Positions 1-12,275 of a stretch of DNA of 64,000 nucleotides are shown in pieces. The position numbers were made by a program, and so were the translations under genes. Origin of the DNA: Crambe crambe (lineage: Eukaryota > Porifera > Demospongiae > Poecilosclerida > Crambeidae); the NCBI GenBank assembly GCA_963924555.1, contig OZ004588.1, positions 6,545,205-6,609,204 on the forward strand, read 5' to 3'. Position 1 is the first letter of the stretch; the number at the start of each line of letters is the position of its first letter. The notes under the pieces are model-generated. The model searched no databases and was not told where the DNA came from. It saw nothing but the letters and a program-made list of their open reading frames with translations.

Positions 1-235
1 GGAGACACTGTTACTAGCTATAAGACCAATAGTGCTAATATAGGATGTCACTTATCCAACTTAGTGGGACTGAATGGAATTCTCAGTCTTCTGCCCTTGG
101 CACACTTACGTAGGTGTACCACTACATCAAAGGGAACTAGCCACCAGTCGTAATTCTAGTACATTGTGGTGCCAGACAGTTGCCTACCTTTATAATTGCA
201 TTCAACATAGCTAGCTATATAATTATATTAGACTT

Positions 236-331
236 ATTACACGAGTCAGCGTGAGATATGGGGAGATATTTCACGAGCCGAAGGCGAGTGAAATATCTCG
301 CGCGATATCTCACAGCTGACGAGTGTAATAA
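236..331. repeat. Near-perfect palindrome of about 95 bp
   Basis: The left arm (TTATTACACGAGTC...) reappears reversed at the right end, around a GAGATATTTCAC core. It could form a hairpin. It sits just left of a second small inverted-repeat insertion, and is absent from the matching host copy near 35600. Confidence 0.55.
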
Positions 332-335
332 GTGA

Positions 336-693
336 TTTATTCTTACAGTGAACTACATATGTCACAACTAACAAGTCTAAGGAGTGTTTATAGCCATCAT
401 GTAAACATACGTCTGTAGGAAGCTGTTATGAGAACCTGTAATACTCACCACGAAGCACTTTAGATAAGCCTAGCAGCCTACCGGGCCCTACAAACAACTA
501 ATGCACTTCGACAAACTGCTGTAAGATTCAATTAAGCTTGCCTATCATCTTCAGAAATGTCGGCCAAAAAGGTTACTAGGCTAGTGTGCGCATGCGTAGT
601 AGACCGTTGAATATAACCGTTGAATATGAGGATTTATTCAACGGCTCGTCTATGGGGAAAATATACTAGTGGGCGTGGTCTGTAAGAATAAAT
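336..693. mobile_element. Small non-autonomous inverted-repeat insertion
   Basis: Ends are TTTATTCTTACAG (336-348) and its reverse complement (680-692). There is no coding capacity. The related host segment at 35.6 kb lacks this sequence. Target duplication not resolved. Confidence 0.4.
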
Positions 694-2989
694 AGTTATA
701 TCTGTATGAGATAAAGGCAACACTTAAGTGCAAATTTCCAAATTTCCAGGGCTGATATGAAGTGTCTAGACAGGCAGGCCTGATATGCATTCCAGGAAAC
801 TAGATACTACCACAAAAATCCATTGTTTTGACTTCCACTAAAGTTCTATCTATAGCCAACAAATTTTTCAATAGCAAAGTGGATGGTTTTCTCAGATCCC
901 AAGAATAACTTATTATTAGCTTGCTCTCATCACCTTATAAGGTAATTATTTTGTGAACAACAATGTGCTGACCGAATGAAGCGAGCCTCTATTTGCAAGT
1001 GAAGTGGGGGTGTTACTATCATACTGTATAGCTATGTATACGTCTGTTCTTTGCGATAAGGTGACGTCAACAACTAACCACAATTGATACGTTCATTATG
1101 ACTCCATGAATTACGCATGCCCACAAACACTTGGCAACAATCAGAATACCTTAATTTCTATCAGCATTAATTTTTGTGATTGTATAGGCGCTTGGCTTAT
1201 GGTAAGCATTACACCAACTAAATGTCCAGTCATGAGATTGTACTGGTAACCATAATTGTACCATTAGTACAGGGTTTTGCAGAATCTTTGCAACAGAGCT
1301 TGAACCCAAGACCATTCCTTATTTGGAAGTAGTGATAGCTATAAAGTACATACACACTTGTTTTTGCAGTGTGTTAGCTAAATTAATACCTGCCAAATAC
1401 ATGTACTAGCACATGTAAAGGGTTTGGCTGGAATATTTTGGAATCCAAGTAAAAGCAGATATCTAAGATGATGCCCTATAGCTAGATATAGGCATTGCAG
1501 CTAACCTCAATAATATTAGTTATATAGTCCTATCAAAGAAAAAAAGGGCATGGCATCAGGATCTATTTCTCTGCTAACTTTACCCTCAAAATTACTATTC
1601 TCAAAGAATTGTAGTGAATAGGGCTAGGCTGCACTGCAAGCACACAACTTGCATGCTTCCTCTATACAAATACTTGCTTTCAAGCTTAATTAATATTAAT
1701 ATTAGCTATACAGGCATGCATGCATCCCTCCCTACCTGTGCCCAGACCACACACTTACATGCTGATTGATCTGGCATTCTACAAGGTAATTCTCATGCCA
1801 AATCACATGTAGTCATTCAAAGCTTGCTGGAACCTAGCTACTTCATTTATGTGCACACAATCACATAGAGTTCCCAATACAATATACAATGCATGGAGTA
1901 GGAATAGGTCATTTATTTGGGGGGAGGGGGGGGGGGGGGGGCAGGAACAATAATAAGTTAATCACAGTAATAATTATAAAGCAACAAAATTATATCTAAG
2001 TCAAAGAGTAATCTATCCTTCTGTCATTACATTGAGCATATGCATTAGATAACAGTCAGCAAGCAGCAGTGAAATTGCTGACATCACACTGCAATGACAG
2101 CATTGCTTGGTCCTTGGATATACTCAAGTTAGCTGTTCATATTATTATAGTTGATTGTATTTCATTTGACTTGTATAGTAAACTACATAGACGATTACAG
2201 CTATTTCAATGAAATTCATAGCTAATCTGTAATAGTGAGCTACGTTTTGTAATAGTGGGCTAAATAGTGCTCGTGTTAATGCGCATGTGTGTAATTGGCT
2301 AATTACCTTCCATGCTATTGCATATACTTATTGGGGGGGGGGCAGTGGCCCCCTACCCCCCTATTCCTACTCCACTGCTGAATAATTTCAGTAATCACTC
2401 TACCTATCGAAAAATTTTCTATCGAATAAAAGACTACCGTAGCTAATTCATGTCCTTTGGTGATTAACAAAATATTTTATCTCTGAAAAAAGCCCGCTGT
2501 ACGGTACTAGCTATCTGGTAAACTGGGCTTACAATTTATATTCTAGTGCCTGGTAATAAGCTTATAAGATTTCTGTAGTTAGCTAGCTGTGAAAGTGTCA
2601 TGGCGGAATGTAGGCACACTATTCCCTATCTACCTTGCCTATACTATTTCCCCATGTTAACTGGAAATGTTCGAACTGCTGTAGCTATAACAGGCCAGTC
2701 CATGCAACTGCCATAGCAGCAGAAAAGGCTGCCAAAAATTAGCTCTTAACTTTTCTGGGCCAGCCAATTTTAGTTAACTTCAACTGTTAGGTTCTTTTTC
2801 TTGTAATAATAGACATGCACTTGTAACTTAGATACTTGTGTGAGTTTTAGACACTTTGAAACAAAGAAATTATACTCATATAATTATTATTCATACATTT
2901 TCTAATACTAAGTGACACACAACAGCATGCTATAAACAGTTAGCTATTATGTCACGTGACTAACTATAATAATAATTCAGTTAATAGCT

Positions 2990-3457
2990 AGCAATGCATC
3001 CTTAAAGTATGAAGGAGATTGCAGTAGCTGCCATCAGAACCAGTATCATTGGTACAGCATGAAACATGATCGAGCCATTGCAAACTATGATGGGGGTGGG
3101 GTGGAGAGGGAAAAGGGGGAGAATATTATTCTTGCAGAGTAGCTACAGTACTGTAAGATCATGCATGCAGTATCATACTATCATAATAAATGGCAATTAA
3201 GTTTCACTACTGCGGCTATACAACTATCAATAATTTCCTTACAGTTGCCGATTGCATTCGCTATATCAGCTCTTCCGCAAGTTCTGTAAGCGTTAGTTAC
3301 GGCATTTATGCACTCCCGATCACTGCATAACGCTGAGGGCTGTATGTGCATATATAGAGAATATCTATAACTCTTTAGCTTCGTGCATAAACAAGTTGAG
3401 CTAGATATTAGCTATAAACGTACATTAGAGAACTTGTTAGCGCAGTCTAAAGCTTTG
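2990..3457 (-). pseudogene. Copy of exons 2-3 of the small secreted-protein gene
   Basis: On the minus strand this matches exon 3 (about 2997-3079), intron 2, exon 2 (about 3245-3342), intron 1 and the last bases of exon 1 of the gene at 39752-40351. The coding sequence that remains is almost identical, including the hydrophobic C-terminal stretch. Exon 1 with the signal peptide is missing: the match ends at about 3457, where P-like element A starts. It is a truncated gene copy carried by the segmental duplication. Confidence 0.75.
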
Positions 3458-3522
3458 CGTACGGGAGTCTCTCTTAATAGTAGCAAACTAAAGCTAGCTC
3501 GAATCGGCGGCTAAGGCTAGGG

Positions 3523-4547
3523 ATGGAGTCTCCTCTTCAAAATGGTATATTATCATTACTAGCTAGCTACTGCATTATGCATTATTACAGCTTAAGATAT
3601 GAAACTAGCTATGATAAAGAAAACAGTGCTGTAACAATAATTTTTTTTAGATATGATTTCCATTCAATTTTTCAAAGAAGCTTGTGACAGTATCCTAAAA
3701 GATGAAGAGTTTTGTGCTTGTCCAAAGAAATCAAAAACTTTAAAGGAAATTTTGGAGAGACTTCTAAGTCAGCTTTGTGCAGTTGAGAAAGGCACTGTAA
3801 ATTTTTCTAATTGGTTATATTCATCACTAAAGAGAATAATTGATGGTGCACAATCAGAACGTACCAAAAAAATTAAGAGGGAGAAACTCTGGGTGTCATT
3901 TCACCAGATACGAAGTGCACAAGATTTCAAAGAGAAATGGGAAGAGTTTTTAATTAGTCAAAAATTAAATGCTGATCCAGCTTTGTATCAGTATTTATCA
4001 TCTATTTATTTGAAGTTATTGATAGATTCTATTCTACCAATAATAAAGGATGTTGGTACCATTCCTAGCGATCTTTCATATGAAGAGATCAATGCTATCC
4101 GCTACATAGGTGGCTATATCATTCAATCAATATCCAAGGATCAGAGCGTGTCAGCTAGCACAAAATATCTGATCAAAGATGAAGCTTCTCCTATGTCATC
4201 TTCAAATGAATGGGTGTGCTGTGTTGATAGAGGTGGGCTTATTCATAGCTTTTGCCAAACTCTTAGTGCCATCGAGTATTGTATTCGCTGCCATTCAACT
4301 ACAAATGAGTTTGATAAGAAAGAAATACATGACAGCATTCTAGCTAGGTGATTCAGATGTTTTATTTAACTGGTGCTCTGCAGCAGGAATGATAGATAAA
4401 GATAAGAAAGGAGTGATTTTAAGTTTGATAGTAGCTAAGTATGTAACAATTCGTGGATTTTCTTTCACTAAATCAGTTATGGAAACTTATAAACAAGTCA
4501 GCAAGAAGAACACATCAAAATCAAAGCCTCTAAGAAAAAGTATCTGA
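3523..4547 (+). pseudogene. Partner gene of P-like element A
   Basis: Predicted two-exon gene. A tiny first exon (3523-3544, MESPLQN) joins in phase across a GT-AG intron (3545-3650) to the main exon. The main exon has the motif NAIRYIGGYI, then CVDRGGL, and after one frameshift near 4340 a tail ending YVTIRGFSFTKSVMETYK and a lysine-rich end. The same modules occur in the partner gene of element B (NAVRYMSGYV, LIDRGGL, LWINVRANAFAKGW). I recall similar proteins from corals and anemones but know of no described function. Some P and hAT transposases have GYVxxKL and RGGL-like motifs near the C-terminus, so this may be a separately encoded dimerisation or accessory module; that is inference. 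The frameshift makes this copy non-functional. Confidence 0.65.
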
Positions 4548-6871
4548 ATAGTTTATATATACCTCACTCCTTAATCAGTCAATTACATTTTATGTTCAAT
4601 GAATACGATAGCAGATATGCATGGGGAATTATAATTCTCAATGTTTCTTGGGTTTCTTTTTCCGTGATTGTTTTCGCTTTGGGAGCTTACATGTATCATC
4701 ATTGTCATCAACTCTTTCCTTCTTGCTAGCTCCTCTGCAATTGCCAGTGATTGTTGCAAATCTTAGGGAGTTAGCTACTCGCAAAGTTTGTGTGGCTGTC
4801 AGTGCCTGAAGCACTGTAGGGTTATCATTAACTCGACCATGTTGTCTAATGCAGCCAAAAAACTTCTCAAGTGGATCTTGATTAAGTTTTACACTCAAAA
4901 AGACAGTCACCCCTGGCACTTTCAAATTGATGGCACAAACTCCAGGAATGAAGAAACTACAGTTATCATGTTTAATATAGATTGTGGTAGAAAAAATACT
5001 AGAGCATACTTGTAATTTTGATCCCAGTCAAAGTTTCCCTGCTTAACATCATGTTTCTTCGTTCAACATCAGTGAAGCCTTCCCTATTCTTGACACTCAC
5101 TTCCCATGCATCCAGATATCCCAAAAATTCATCTTTAAGAAACTATAATGTATATAAATAACAGCATGCATACATAGCAGCTCGTTACATCATACCTTCA
5201 ATCGAAAATCAGTTGAACTTCTGTAAGGCTGTAAAAAAGGCTTTCTCTTCAGCCTTCCCTCATCAAATGATGTAACATTGAGAGAATCAAAAAATTTGTC
5301 TATTTTGTTAATGAAGTTAGCAGTTTCATGAGCTTGTTCTCCTCCAGTTAGATGAAGTGCTAGTGATACACTTTCACTCAAGACCTGAAAAAAGTTTCTT
5401 ATGCCTATAGCTAATATGCATGATCATCAACTCAGTCTAACCTGTGCAGCAAGATCCACACGCATTTTAGACCGTGAAATATACATGTTCATATTTCAAT
5501 TTCGGTATCAAGCACAAACCAGTGGCTGCACCAGCATTCTGATAGTAGAGTCTGATAATATGGCTCCATTTAATGTCCCTGCCTTTACACTTTAAAATAA
5601 AAAGAATATAAAAGGTGGTCATAAATTGACACACAGAATGAACTTACCCATAAATTTCGGGTTGAACTTGCAAAACAATTTTGAATGGTTTTCAATAAAT
5701 GTGGAGGATCACATATAAAATATATAGGATACTGATCTTCACTGTAAACATTAGTGGTTTTGAAAATATTTTCATCTCCTGTTGAACTATGCATGCGGAA
5801 CATTTTTCGATTACTAGAGGCTCCATCACAAATAATTGCCCAAACCCTGAAGTCGTGACGAGTAAGTCGTCCAATAACTTCCCAAACCAGAGGAAATAAG
5901 TTATAGCCCTTCAACGAGCTCACAGGGAAAATAGTATATGGGAAGATCAAGCTGGTCTCACTCCTCGAACCATGAAGACAACTATGGTTTTAGCTAAAGA
6001 TTTTTGTTTCTTTGGCTCATATATATATATATATGGAACGCTCATATTCATTAAGGTGAGAATCAATGTCACCCAATTCAACAAATCCTGTAAGAGCCCC
6101 TGAAAATTTATTGTACACCAATCCCTCCTTCACGTACATTTCATCAATCAAGATCGCTATGTTCTTTGCCATTTCAAAATTGGTCTTTGTAGCAAGATCG
6201 AGAAGTTGCTGGTCATATGCAGTGCTGAATCCAGATTTAGCTGGAGCAAAATGGCGATAGTCACGAAGTGTTGTGCCAGATGGTAAAGAAAGAAGTCCTG
6301 ATTCCCGTAATGTTTTATAAGCACCATTCGATCTGTGGTGTAGGTAAAGGCACCACTTAATTATCAGAGGATGCCATCGAATAGATCGTGCATCTGATTT
6401 AATGATAGCATCTAGTTGCTGCTTCCAAAACAAGTATTGAAATGACCTATTAGAGTTTTCAGGTTGTGAGCTCATCACGATAGATGAGTATTTCTCCACC
6501 AAGGCACGCATGTCACAATCACTATCATCATCCAAAGTCACTGCTTCCTTCTCATGTAACTGCTGTATCTTTTTTTCAAGTGAATGCAACTGCCTACATT
6601 TTGCACGAAGCTCAGAGTGCAGTGCCTTAAGACGCTCATTCTTTTGAATGCCAGTAAGAAATCGATAATTAACATGGCTACTTGCAGAGCATAAATCATT
6701 TTCCTTGTTATCTTTCAATAAACGATTAAGTTGACGTAACAGAGAGTTCTTCTTGTAAAGCTTGCACTGTTCACAGATTCCATCTGGCTTTACCAACATG
6801 GAACAATTCACATGTCGTATGGTCTTGTCGTCCACTTGAGCAATCATATTACCTTATTAGAAGATAGATTA

Positions 6872-9800
6872 GGCCACATCAACTTAATTACTTGTTTATC
6901 ATCCGGATCTCTCAAAAAAATTGGAGAGGGGGGGAGGGTTTTATTATTTTTTATTATTCGTTTCCATGACAACCATTACTATTAAAACCACAAAAGTATG
7001 ATATACACAAAAAAGTATGAGTAGGTATATGAAAAAGAGATCAATCCTTTGGCTTGAATGCCCGCCTACGCTTAGGTACGGGTTGTTCCTTTTGTAAGCA
7101 CAGTACACAAGCCGGATAACAATCAGTATTGTTCTGAACATCTTCAGCACCACAAAAATAGCATATAGGAGAGTTCCCAGCAGAGTAGTATGGGATTTCT
7201 ATGGTAGAACTGCATGAAAGGTTAGCTCTTGTGTGTATTTGATTCAGTACGGAGCTATCATCACACTCGATGGCAGAGAGGGAGTCACCACACACATACA
7301 GGACTTTGAGTAGGATGCTTTCCAATTCACACTTCTGGCTTCTTTTCAAAGCAAACTTTGCGTAAATCAGCCTCCATTTGCAGCACTCCGAACACTGAAT
7401 AACTGTTCCTACATTTTTAGCGCATTGAGCACTTGGAGAGAATGGCATCCCATGGGATTTCACAGATGCATTATCTTTGGATGAAGGTCTGTGTTCCTCT
7501 GATGTTGTGGTACCAAAAAGGCTAGCAAATGGTTTGTATCGATCTCCATTTGGTACTGGGTCGGGTATATGATGTAAGTACTGAAACACATCAAATGGTA
7601 GCCGAGGAGGCTGGCAAATTGAACAACTCAAATTACCACATTTCTTCACACTGAACATGTAGCGTCGGCGTACACAGTGAGTATCAAAAAAGGCTTGCAG
7701 CTTCTTCTTGGGCAACAGTAACTTGACAGTTGTATCTTCCCTACTCAAAGTTTCATCCACCTTATGCATCTCTTTCCACAATTCTTCAATTTCCTGGTCA
7801 CTTGAAGCATGAAATATGTGCAATGGCTCCTCCTTCAGCTTTATCCTTGTAAAAAGTGAACAGAGAAGTGACTTTGGAGCTTCAAGGCTATCAGTTACTG
7901 CCTCCTTCAACCCGGGAACCTGTGCAGCAAGCGAACGAATCTGCTTGGTATTGTTGCAAGCCTTTAGCTGATCTTCAAAACTTGTTGCACGTCGAGCAAT
8001 TCCTGCTCCTTGAAGAGCCAGATTAAGTAGTGACATCACTCTCTCAGCTGGGTTTTTCCAGCTGTTGTAGGGCGGTGTTCTGATAGCACAAAGGAAGTCC
8101 AGATCCAAACGAAGAAACAAAGTAATCATGGAAATCTGAACAGAAGGGTAGTTACTTCGATGATCTGGGCCACCATCAGTGTATAGCAAGAGGATAGGAT
8201 TCACATTACTACACTCTGATTCTAGAATGTTACAGAGTTCAGTAGCATGGCGAATGGGTGATGAATTTTGAAACGCACTGCTTTTAAGACCCACAAAAAC
8301 TTTCCCATGGTAGAATGTATCCTCTATTGATTCAGGAATCTCCACAATGAGGTTAACACTTGGAGTTAGCGTAAGCTTAGTGAAGTCATGATCTCCTACC
8401 ACCATTTTTTCATTGAGACCGACTAATACTTGCTTGCCTCGCTCCACTGAAGCAACCGGATAACCAGGCTCACCTACTTTGACCGAGTGTTTGTCATCCT
8501 GGCAAACGAAAGTAGTGAAATTACGAAACTTGATGGAAAATTCCCTCTCATATCTGAACAGTGCAGATGCATAATGACTGAACCATGAATTTCAGCTTTA
8601 ACTGACCAGTGTACTTCTTAGAAGCTGCAACAGAAACTCTCCGTGGCCAGAACTGAAAGCACAACCACTGAATAGATGGAATTAAAGTACCAGGAGGGCA
8701 GCGCTTGGAGACTTCATCATGAAGATCTCGGACACTAAGTGCCCGTGCTAGATGGGTGATAACCTCTCCACCAGACCCAACACTATCATGTCGTCGCTCA
8801 TCAACAGCTATTTCGACAGAAGAAGATATGTAGCATTGACATTCCCCAAGAAAAGCACTGTATACTTCTGGACGACCAGAATTAGCATGCCGCAAGTCCC
8901 ACACAATGTCAGGATCCTCTACTTCAAGCAATTGTGCTATTCGTTCATCCACAGCAGCTTCTTCTAAAGTGCTGGGTGCACTGGCATCACCAGTGAGACG
9001 CTTGTATGCTTCTCGTAAAAAAGCTGGTTTTGTGTGTGATACAGTACCAAAAGTACTGATAAATTCTCTCCTCATTGCTCGGGTGTGATACCTTGGAAGG
9101 CTTTTTTTCAACTCTTGCTGGATACCCATATTTTTTTGCAACAATTCTGTTTCGGAGAGATCAGGGGAAATCTTCCAAATAAAGTGTAAGTGATTCTTAC
9201 TACCACTGTATATGTACAACAGACATTTGAAAGGTACCACCAGGCCCTGATTGTACTCATATCGACGCCTAGCATCACAAGGTGAGTAATCCTCAACAAG
9301 AATTGGTTCATAGTCCGAAGCTTGTGCTACAGAATCATGAAGATGTTGATATCGATCGGCAAATGCTGGTGAAACAGTTTCTTCTGGATTTAGGACCTTC
9401 ATATCATCAACATCTGTACGTACACATGACTTTTTTGCATGGTTACCCTGTACAAGTTCATTTTGATGACTCAAGTAAGCTGCATGCTTCCTCAAATTCT
9501 CACCAAGACGTACAATAGCTTCTCGAACCGAGTTCCATTGTGAACGTTTCATGTACGAATTCCCCGAAAGATTGAATAGAGATGCTGAATGGGAAAGAAG
9601 TGATGATGACTGCAGTTTGCTGCTGTCAATCCTTTTCTTTTTGTTGCCCTCAGGCTTGTTATAGCCCTGGAAAGCTTCCAACAATGCAGGAACGCCATGA
9701 CCGCGATCCTTAAGAGTGTGATGGTTCCCATCTATGTACCAAAGGACGTCAGAGAGGATATTAACAAATGCTTTGCCACACTGTTCAGCATAGGCAGCAG

Positions 9801-10404
9801 ACCATCCTAGCTTATTCTTTGCTAGGAAGCCAATGATGTTATTTTTGAGATCCAGCTTTTTATTGGGACTTGCTATTGTCCACTTCTTGGGAAGGCTACA
9901 AGTTGAATGGCTTGACTGCATCAGTACAGCAGCAGCATCTCTTGCTGGTGGTAAAAGTAGAGGTCCAGTCTCACCAGCAACAGCTTTGGACACAGCAAAG
10001 TCAATGTACTGGCCCAGACTGCTAACCACTTCCCCTACAGAGCACTGACTGTTGACTGGTATCATATCAGTTCTGTTTCTACCAGCCTTTACAGAATCAA
10101 GAGAGCCTTGGTAGTCATCAGGAATGGGAAGAGTTTGATCCAGCCTTCCAGAACTGAAGTCAATAAAAACATCAGCCATACTGCTTGAATCTGGTACTGA
10201 GCATCCATACCAGGGCTTCAAAATGGTAGCTCCACACCTCACTTGAAGGATAACAAAAACCATCTTGCCAAAACAAATAGAGCACACTGAATTCTAATTA
10301 GAACACACCATGCGCATGCGCAGTAGAAATAAAAATTAAATTCAAGAATGACCAAAAATTGGAGAGGGAGGGGATGATAAACAAGTAATTTAGTTGATGC
10401 AGCC
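6872..10404. mobile_element. TTAA-flanked DDE transposon inside P-like element A
   Basis: Terminal inverted repeats of about 32 bp: the right end, read inward, starts GGCTGCATCAAC and continues to TTACTTGTTTATCATCC; the left end starts GGCCACATCAAC and continues the same way. The flanks are TTAA on the right (10405-10408) and TTA on the left (6869-6871), so the target duplication was probably TTAA, as in Kolobok and piggyBac elements. The interior is one long minus-strand gene with no visible introns. It lies between the splice donor (10465) and acceptor (about 6837) of the host element's first intron. Confidence 0.75.
7041..10287 (-). pseudogene. DDE transposase of the TTAA-flanked element, one frameshift
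   Basis: Two long minus-strand reading frames (10287-8548 and 8447-7041) belong to one intronless gene of about 1,080 codons. One frameshift lies near 8575, and the bridging sequence reads HYASALFRYERE then DDKHSVKVGEPG. Candidate catalytic residues: Asp in DDKHSVKVGEPG, Asp in LLLYTDGGPDHR, Glu in NSWKNPAERVMS. The C-terminal quarter is cysteine-rich: CSICQPP, then CSECCKWRLIY (CW-finger-like), then CYFCG...CVLCLQ, ending in a basic tail KRRRAFKPK. The N-terminal 540 residues match nothing I recognise. I recall unnamed relatives in corals, anemones and sponges. TTAA flanks hint at a Kolobok-like superfamily, but I cannot confirm that. Apart from the frameshift the gene is long and open, so the insertion is fairly young. 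Confidence 0.75.
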
Positions 10405-10930
10405 TTAAGTAACTGATTGTATACAATGATCTATGACTATATAATCTCTATAGCTACTTTCATACCATGACAGTCATAGAACAATCCACTGTGCTTCTCG
10501 ATTAAAGGTTTAAACTTCGGATCATCAATTGCTGGACAAATACTATATGTGTTCAACTGCTCTAGAATAAAAAGTAACTCTGATATACTAGATACTGCTT
10601 TATCATAAAGAGGAACAGCTTTGGATCCTGCATACACTTTGCATGCATTGTCCTCAACATCCACCATGATTAATACTTTTGAAGGAATTGTGGAATGGTC
10701 ATATTTGCATATCCTTGCAATTGACCCTGTGGAGGAGACATATAATTTGGTCCATCCTTCAAGTTCAACACTCTTCATCTGACTAAAGAGTAATGCTCTG
10801 TCTGCTACTTTTCGACGAATTTTTATGAGAAGTCTTTGCTGCTGCAATTTTCTCTCCCAGTTTTTTGGGGTATAAAATCGAAGCTTTCGCCGACTCATGC
10901 CTTTAAAGAATAAGTAGAACATCATACTAT

Positions 10931-11343
10931 GTAGCTAATTTGAGTATTCTCCCTACTCTATATGCCAGTATAAGTATAAGATACATTTCAAAGACTTATT
11001 ACCATGCAACAAAGAAAGACATGCAATAGCTATACGCCTTATTTCTACCAAAATAGAAGTAACATGCACATAAAACCAGTTATTATGGTCTTAAGGAAGT
11101 CATGATAACCAGGAGATAACTTCATTTCTGAATATATCCTTCATGGTGTCCCACAAACTTTGGAGTGTTCAGGGAGATACAGTGACTGTATCATCATTAA
11201 CTAACATATTTTTATCCTAGAAATGATACTAACGCATAGAACTAAGTTAATATGAGTGACTTATTGCTTTAACAGCTACGTATGGCTAGACTGTGATTAC
11301 TTATGGTTCCACAAAAGTGGTTTCCATGGTATTTCTAGCTATT
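10931..11343. other. Stretch without a recognisable gene
   Basis: AT-rich DNA between the first transposase exon of P-like element A and the first snap-back MITE. It probably holds the right end of element A and any upstream exon, but no terminal repeat, promoter motif or open frame could be assigned. Confidence 0.4.
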
Positions 11344-11605
11344 ACAAGTGAGCGCAAAAAATTTCTTCTAAATAAAAAGGTTAAGTAGGGATAGCCTAAA
11401 ATCTAGCTGGGCTATATAATGTACTGCAGCCTCGTATGAAAATAATCCCTACATTTACATTCACTGCCTATAGCTAACTATGGCAGTTGTAAAAGTATAG
11501 GGATTGTATTCATACGAGGCTGCAGTACATTATATAGCCCAGCTAGATTTTAGGCTATCCCTACTTAACCTTTTTATTTAGAAGAAATTTTTTGCGCTCA
11601 CTTGT
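11344..11605. mobile_element. Snap-back MITE 1 (262 bp)
   Basis: The whole element is a nearly perfect inverted repeat starting ACAAGTGAGCGC and ending GCGCTCACTTGT, with a short unpaired centre near 11475. The arms contain GGGATAGCCTAAAATCTAGC and the reverse. No coding capacity. Related to MITEs 2 and 3 by the terminal ACAAGTGARYGCAAAAAATT. Confidence 0.85.
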
Positions 11606-12242
11606 TTCTATCCTTTTTTCTTAGTGCTTGAAGTTGAATATAAGTTTGTGTATGTAAAGAATTGAGGGTGAGCAGTATTGATCGTCACTTCAACTGAGAG
11701 TATGCATGCAGTGATTATTAATTTGATGTGAGTCTACAGTACAGTACTATACAAAGCCAACTCTACATAAACCTTATCTTTTTCTTTTGTAGGTACATAT
11801 GCAATCTCTGGTTGAAGAATTTGTTTAGCTATTTAAGTTTTGTCTATTATTTAATATAAACTTTACAGCAACAGCAATGTAAAATTAATGACATGTGCAT
11901 GGCATGGTGAAGTGAGCTGACTACACTACAGCCAAGTACTGGCTATAATACGATGAGCATCTGTACTGTAATTCAGCAAGAAGTGACTGGAACCAAACTA
12001 AAGACCTAGCTAAACTTAGAGTGAATTGAAGCTTACGTGGCTCCGCCCATAAGCCACGCCCCTAACGACGTGCGCTTCAAAATGGCGTAGAAAGATTAGC
12101 TAGTGTTCCGAGTGCTCGAATAGTGAAGTAGAGCCTTAGTCAAAACTAATAGCAAAAGATCAGCCTCTAGGTACCGCTCTAACAGATGGCCAAAGCAGAA
12201 TTTTGATGACTATAGCCAGTAAGTCGGTACGTCGATCTTATA

Positions 12243-12273
<31 letters not shown>
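11606..12273. repeat. Dispersed repeat R, most complete copy
   Basis: Non-coding repeat with landmarks TCTCTGGTTGAAGA, GTGGCTCCGCCCATAAGCC, TTCAAAATGGCGTAGAAAG, GTCGGTACGTCGATCT and a terminal TTA microsatellite (12243-12273). Other copies are at about 13210-13755, 14257-16339 (interrupted), 28222-28515 and, inverted and split, 48889-49035 plus 57719-58110. It often lies between snap-back MITEs and repeat T, so R, T and the MITEs may travel together as a composite element. Confidence 0.7.

Positions 12274-12275
<2 letters not shown>

Larger units (their letters stand above)
1..3458. repeat. Rearranged duplicate of the 35.4-41.2 kb host segment
   Basis: No complete gene. The stretch is a mosaic of pieces that recur elsewhere in the window: about 1-230 matches 35393-35600 (same strand), 750-835 matches 35600-35672 (opposite strand), 870-1600 matches 37545-38330 (same strand), 1715-1865 resembles 45255-45425, 2010-2110 matches 41130-41215 (opposite) and 2440-3458 matches about 39915-40960 (opposite). 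The similarity stops abruptly at about 3458, inside the first exon of the secreted-protein gene copy, where P-like element A begins. A G-run lies at about 1920-1941. This is best read as host DNA duplicated and broken up by transposons. Confidence 0.7.
4638..10898 (-). pseudogene. P-element-type transposase of element A
   Basis: Exons on the minus strand, with splice sites I can see: 10466-10898, about 6017-6836, 5648-5950, about 5390-5594, 5196-5384, 5010-5142 and about 4638-4960. RNase-H-like landmarks in order: IDEMYVKEGLVYNK (first Asp), CDGASSNRKMF (second Asp), ICDPPHLLKT, and the P-family block NQDPLEKFFG...NDNPTVLQ near the C-terminus. A basic tail with KRKQSRKKK follows. The first exon matches that of element B (LLFILEQLN against LIFVLNHAS). 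No THAP zinc finger is visible; it may lie on an unseen upstream exon or be absent. The intron B has after LNLKG is missing here. At least three frame breaks indicate a dead gene. Intron 1 is enlarged by a 3.5 kb transposon. Confidence 0.8.
3459..10930. mobile_element. P-like DNA transposon, copy A (two genes, ends unresolved)
   Basis: It holds the same pair of convergent genes as element B at 16340-28221: a plus-strand partner gene (3523-4547) and a minus-strand P-type transposase (4638-10898). The left limit is set where the duplicated host copy breaks off. I could not find the CATAGATAAT terminus that delimits B, so the true ends are unknown and the right limit is only the last coding exon. 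Both genes carry frame breaks, so this copy is inactive. A 3.5 kb TTAA-type transposon (6872-10404) sits in the first intron of the transposase. Confidence 0.7.

Noticed and set aside
4621-5015. Plus-strand frames over the transposase exon of P-like element A
   Set aside because: Shadows of the minus-strand exon that carries the P-family block.
3459-11343. CATAGA termini for P-like element A
   Set aside because: I looked on both sides for the ends that delimit B and found none, so A is reported with open ends.
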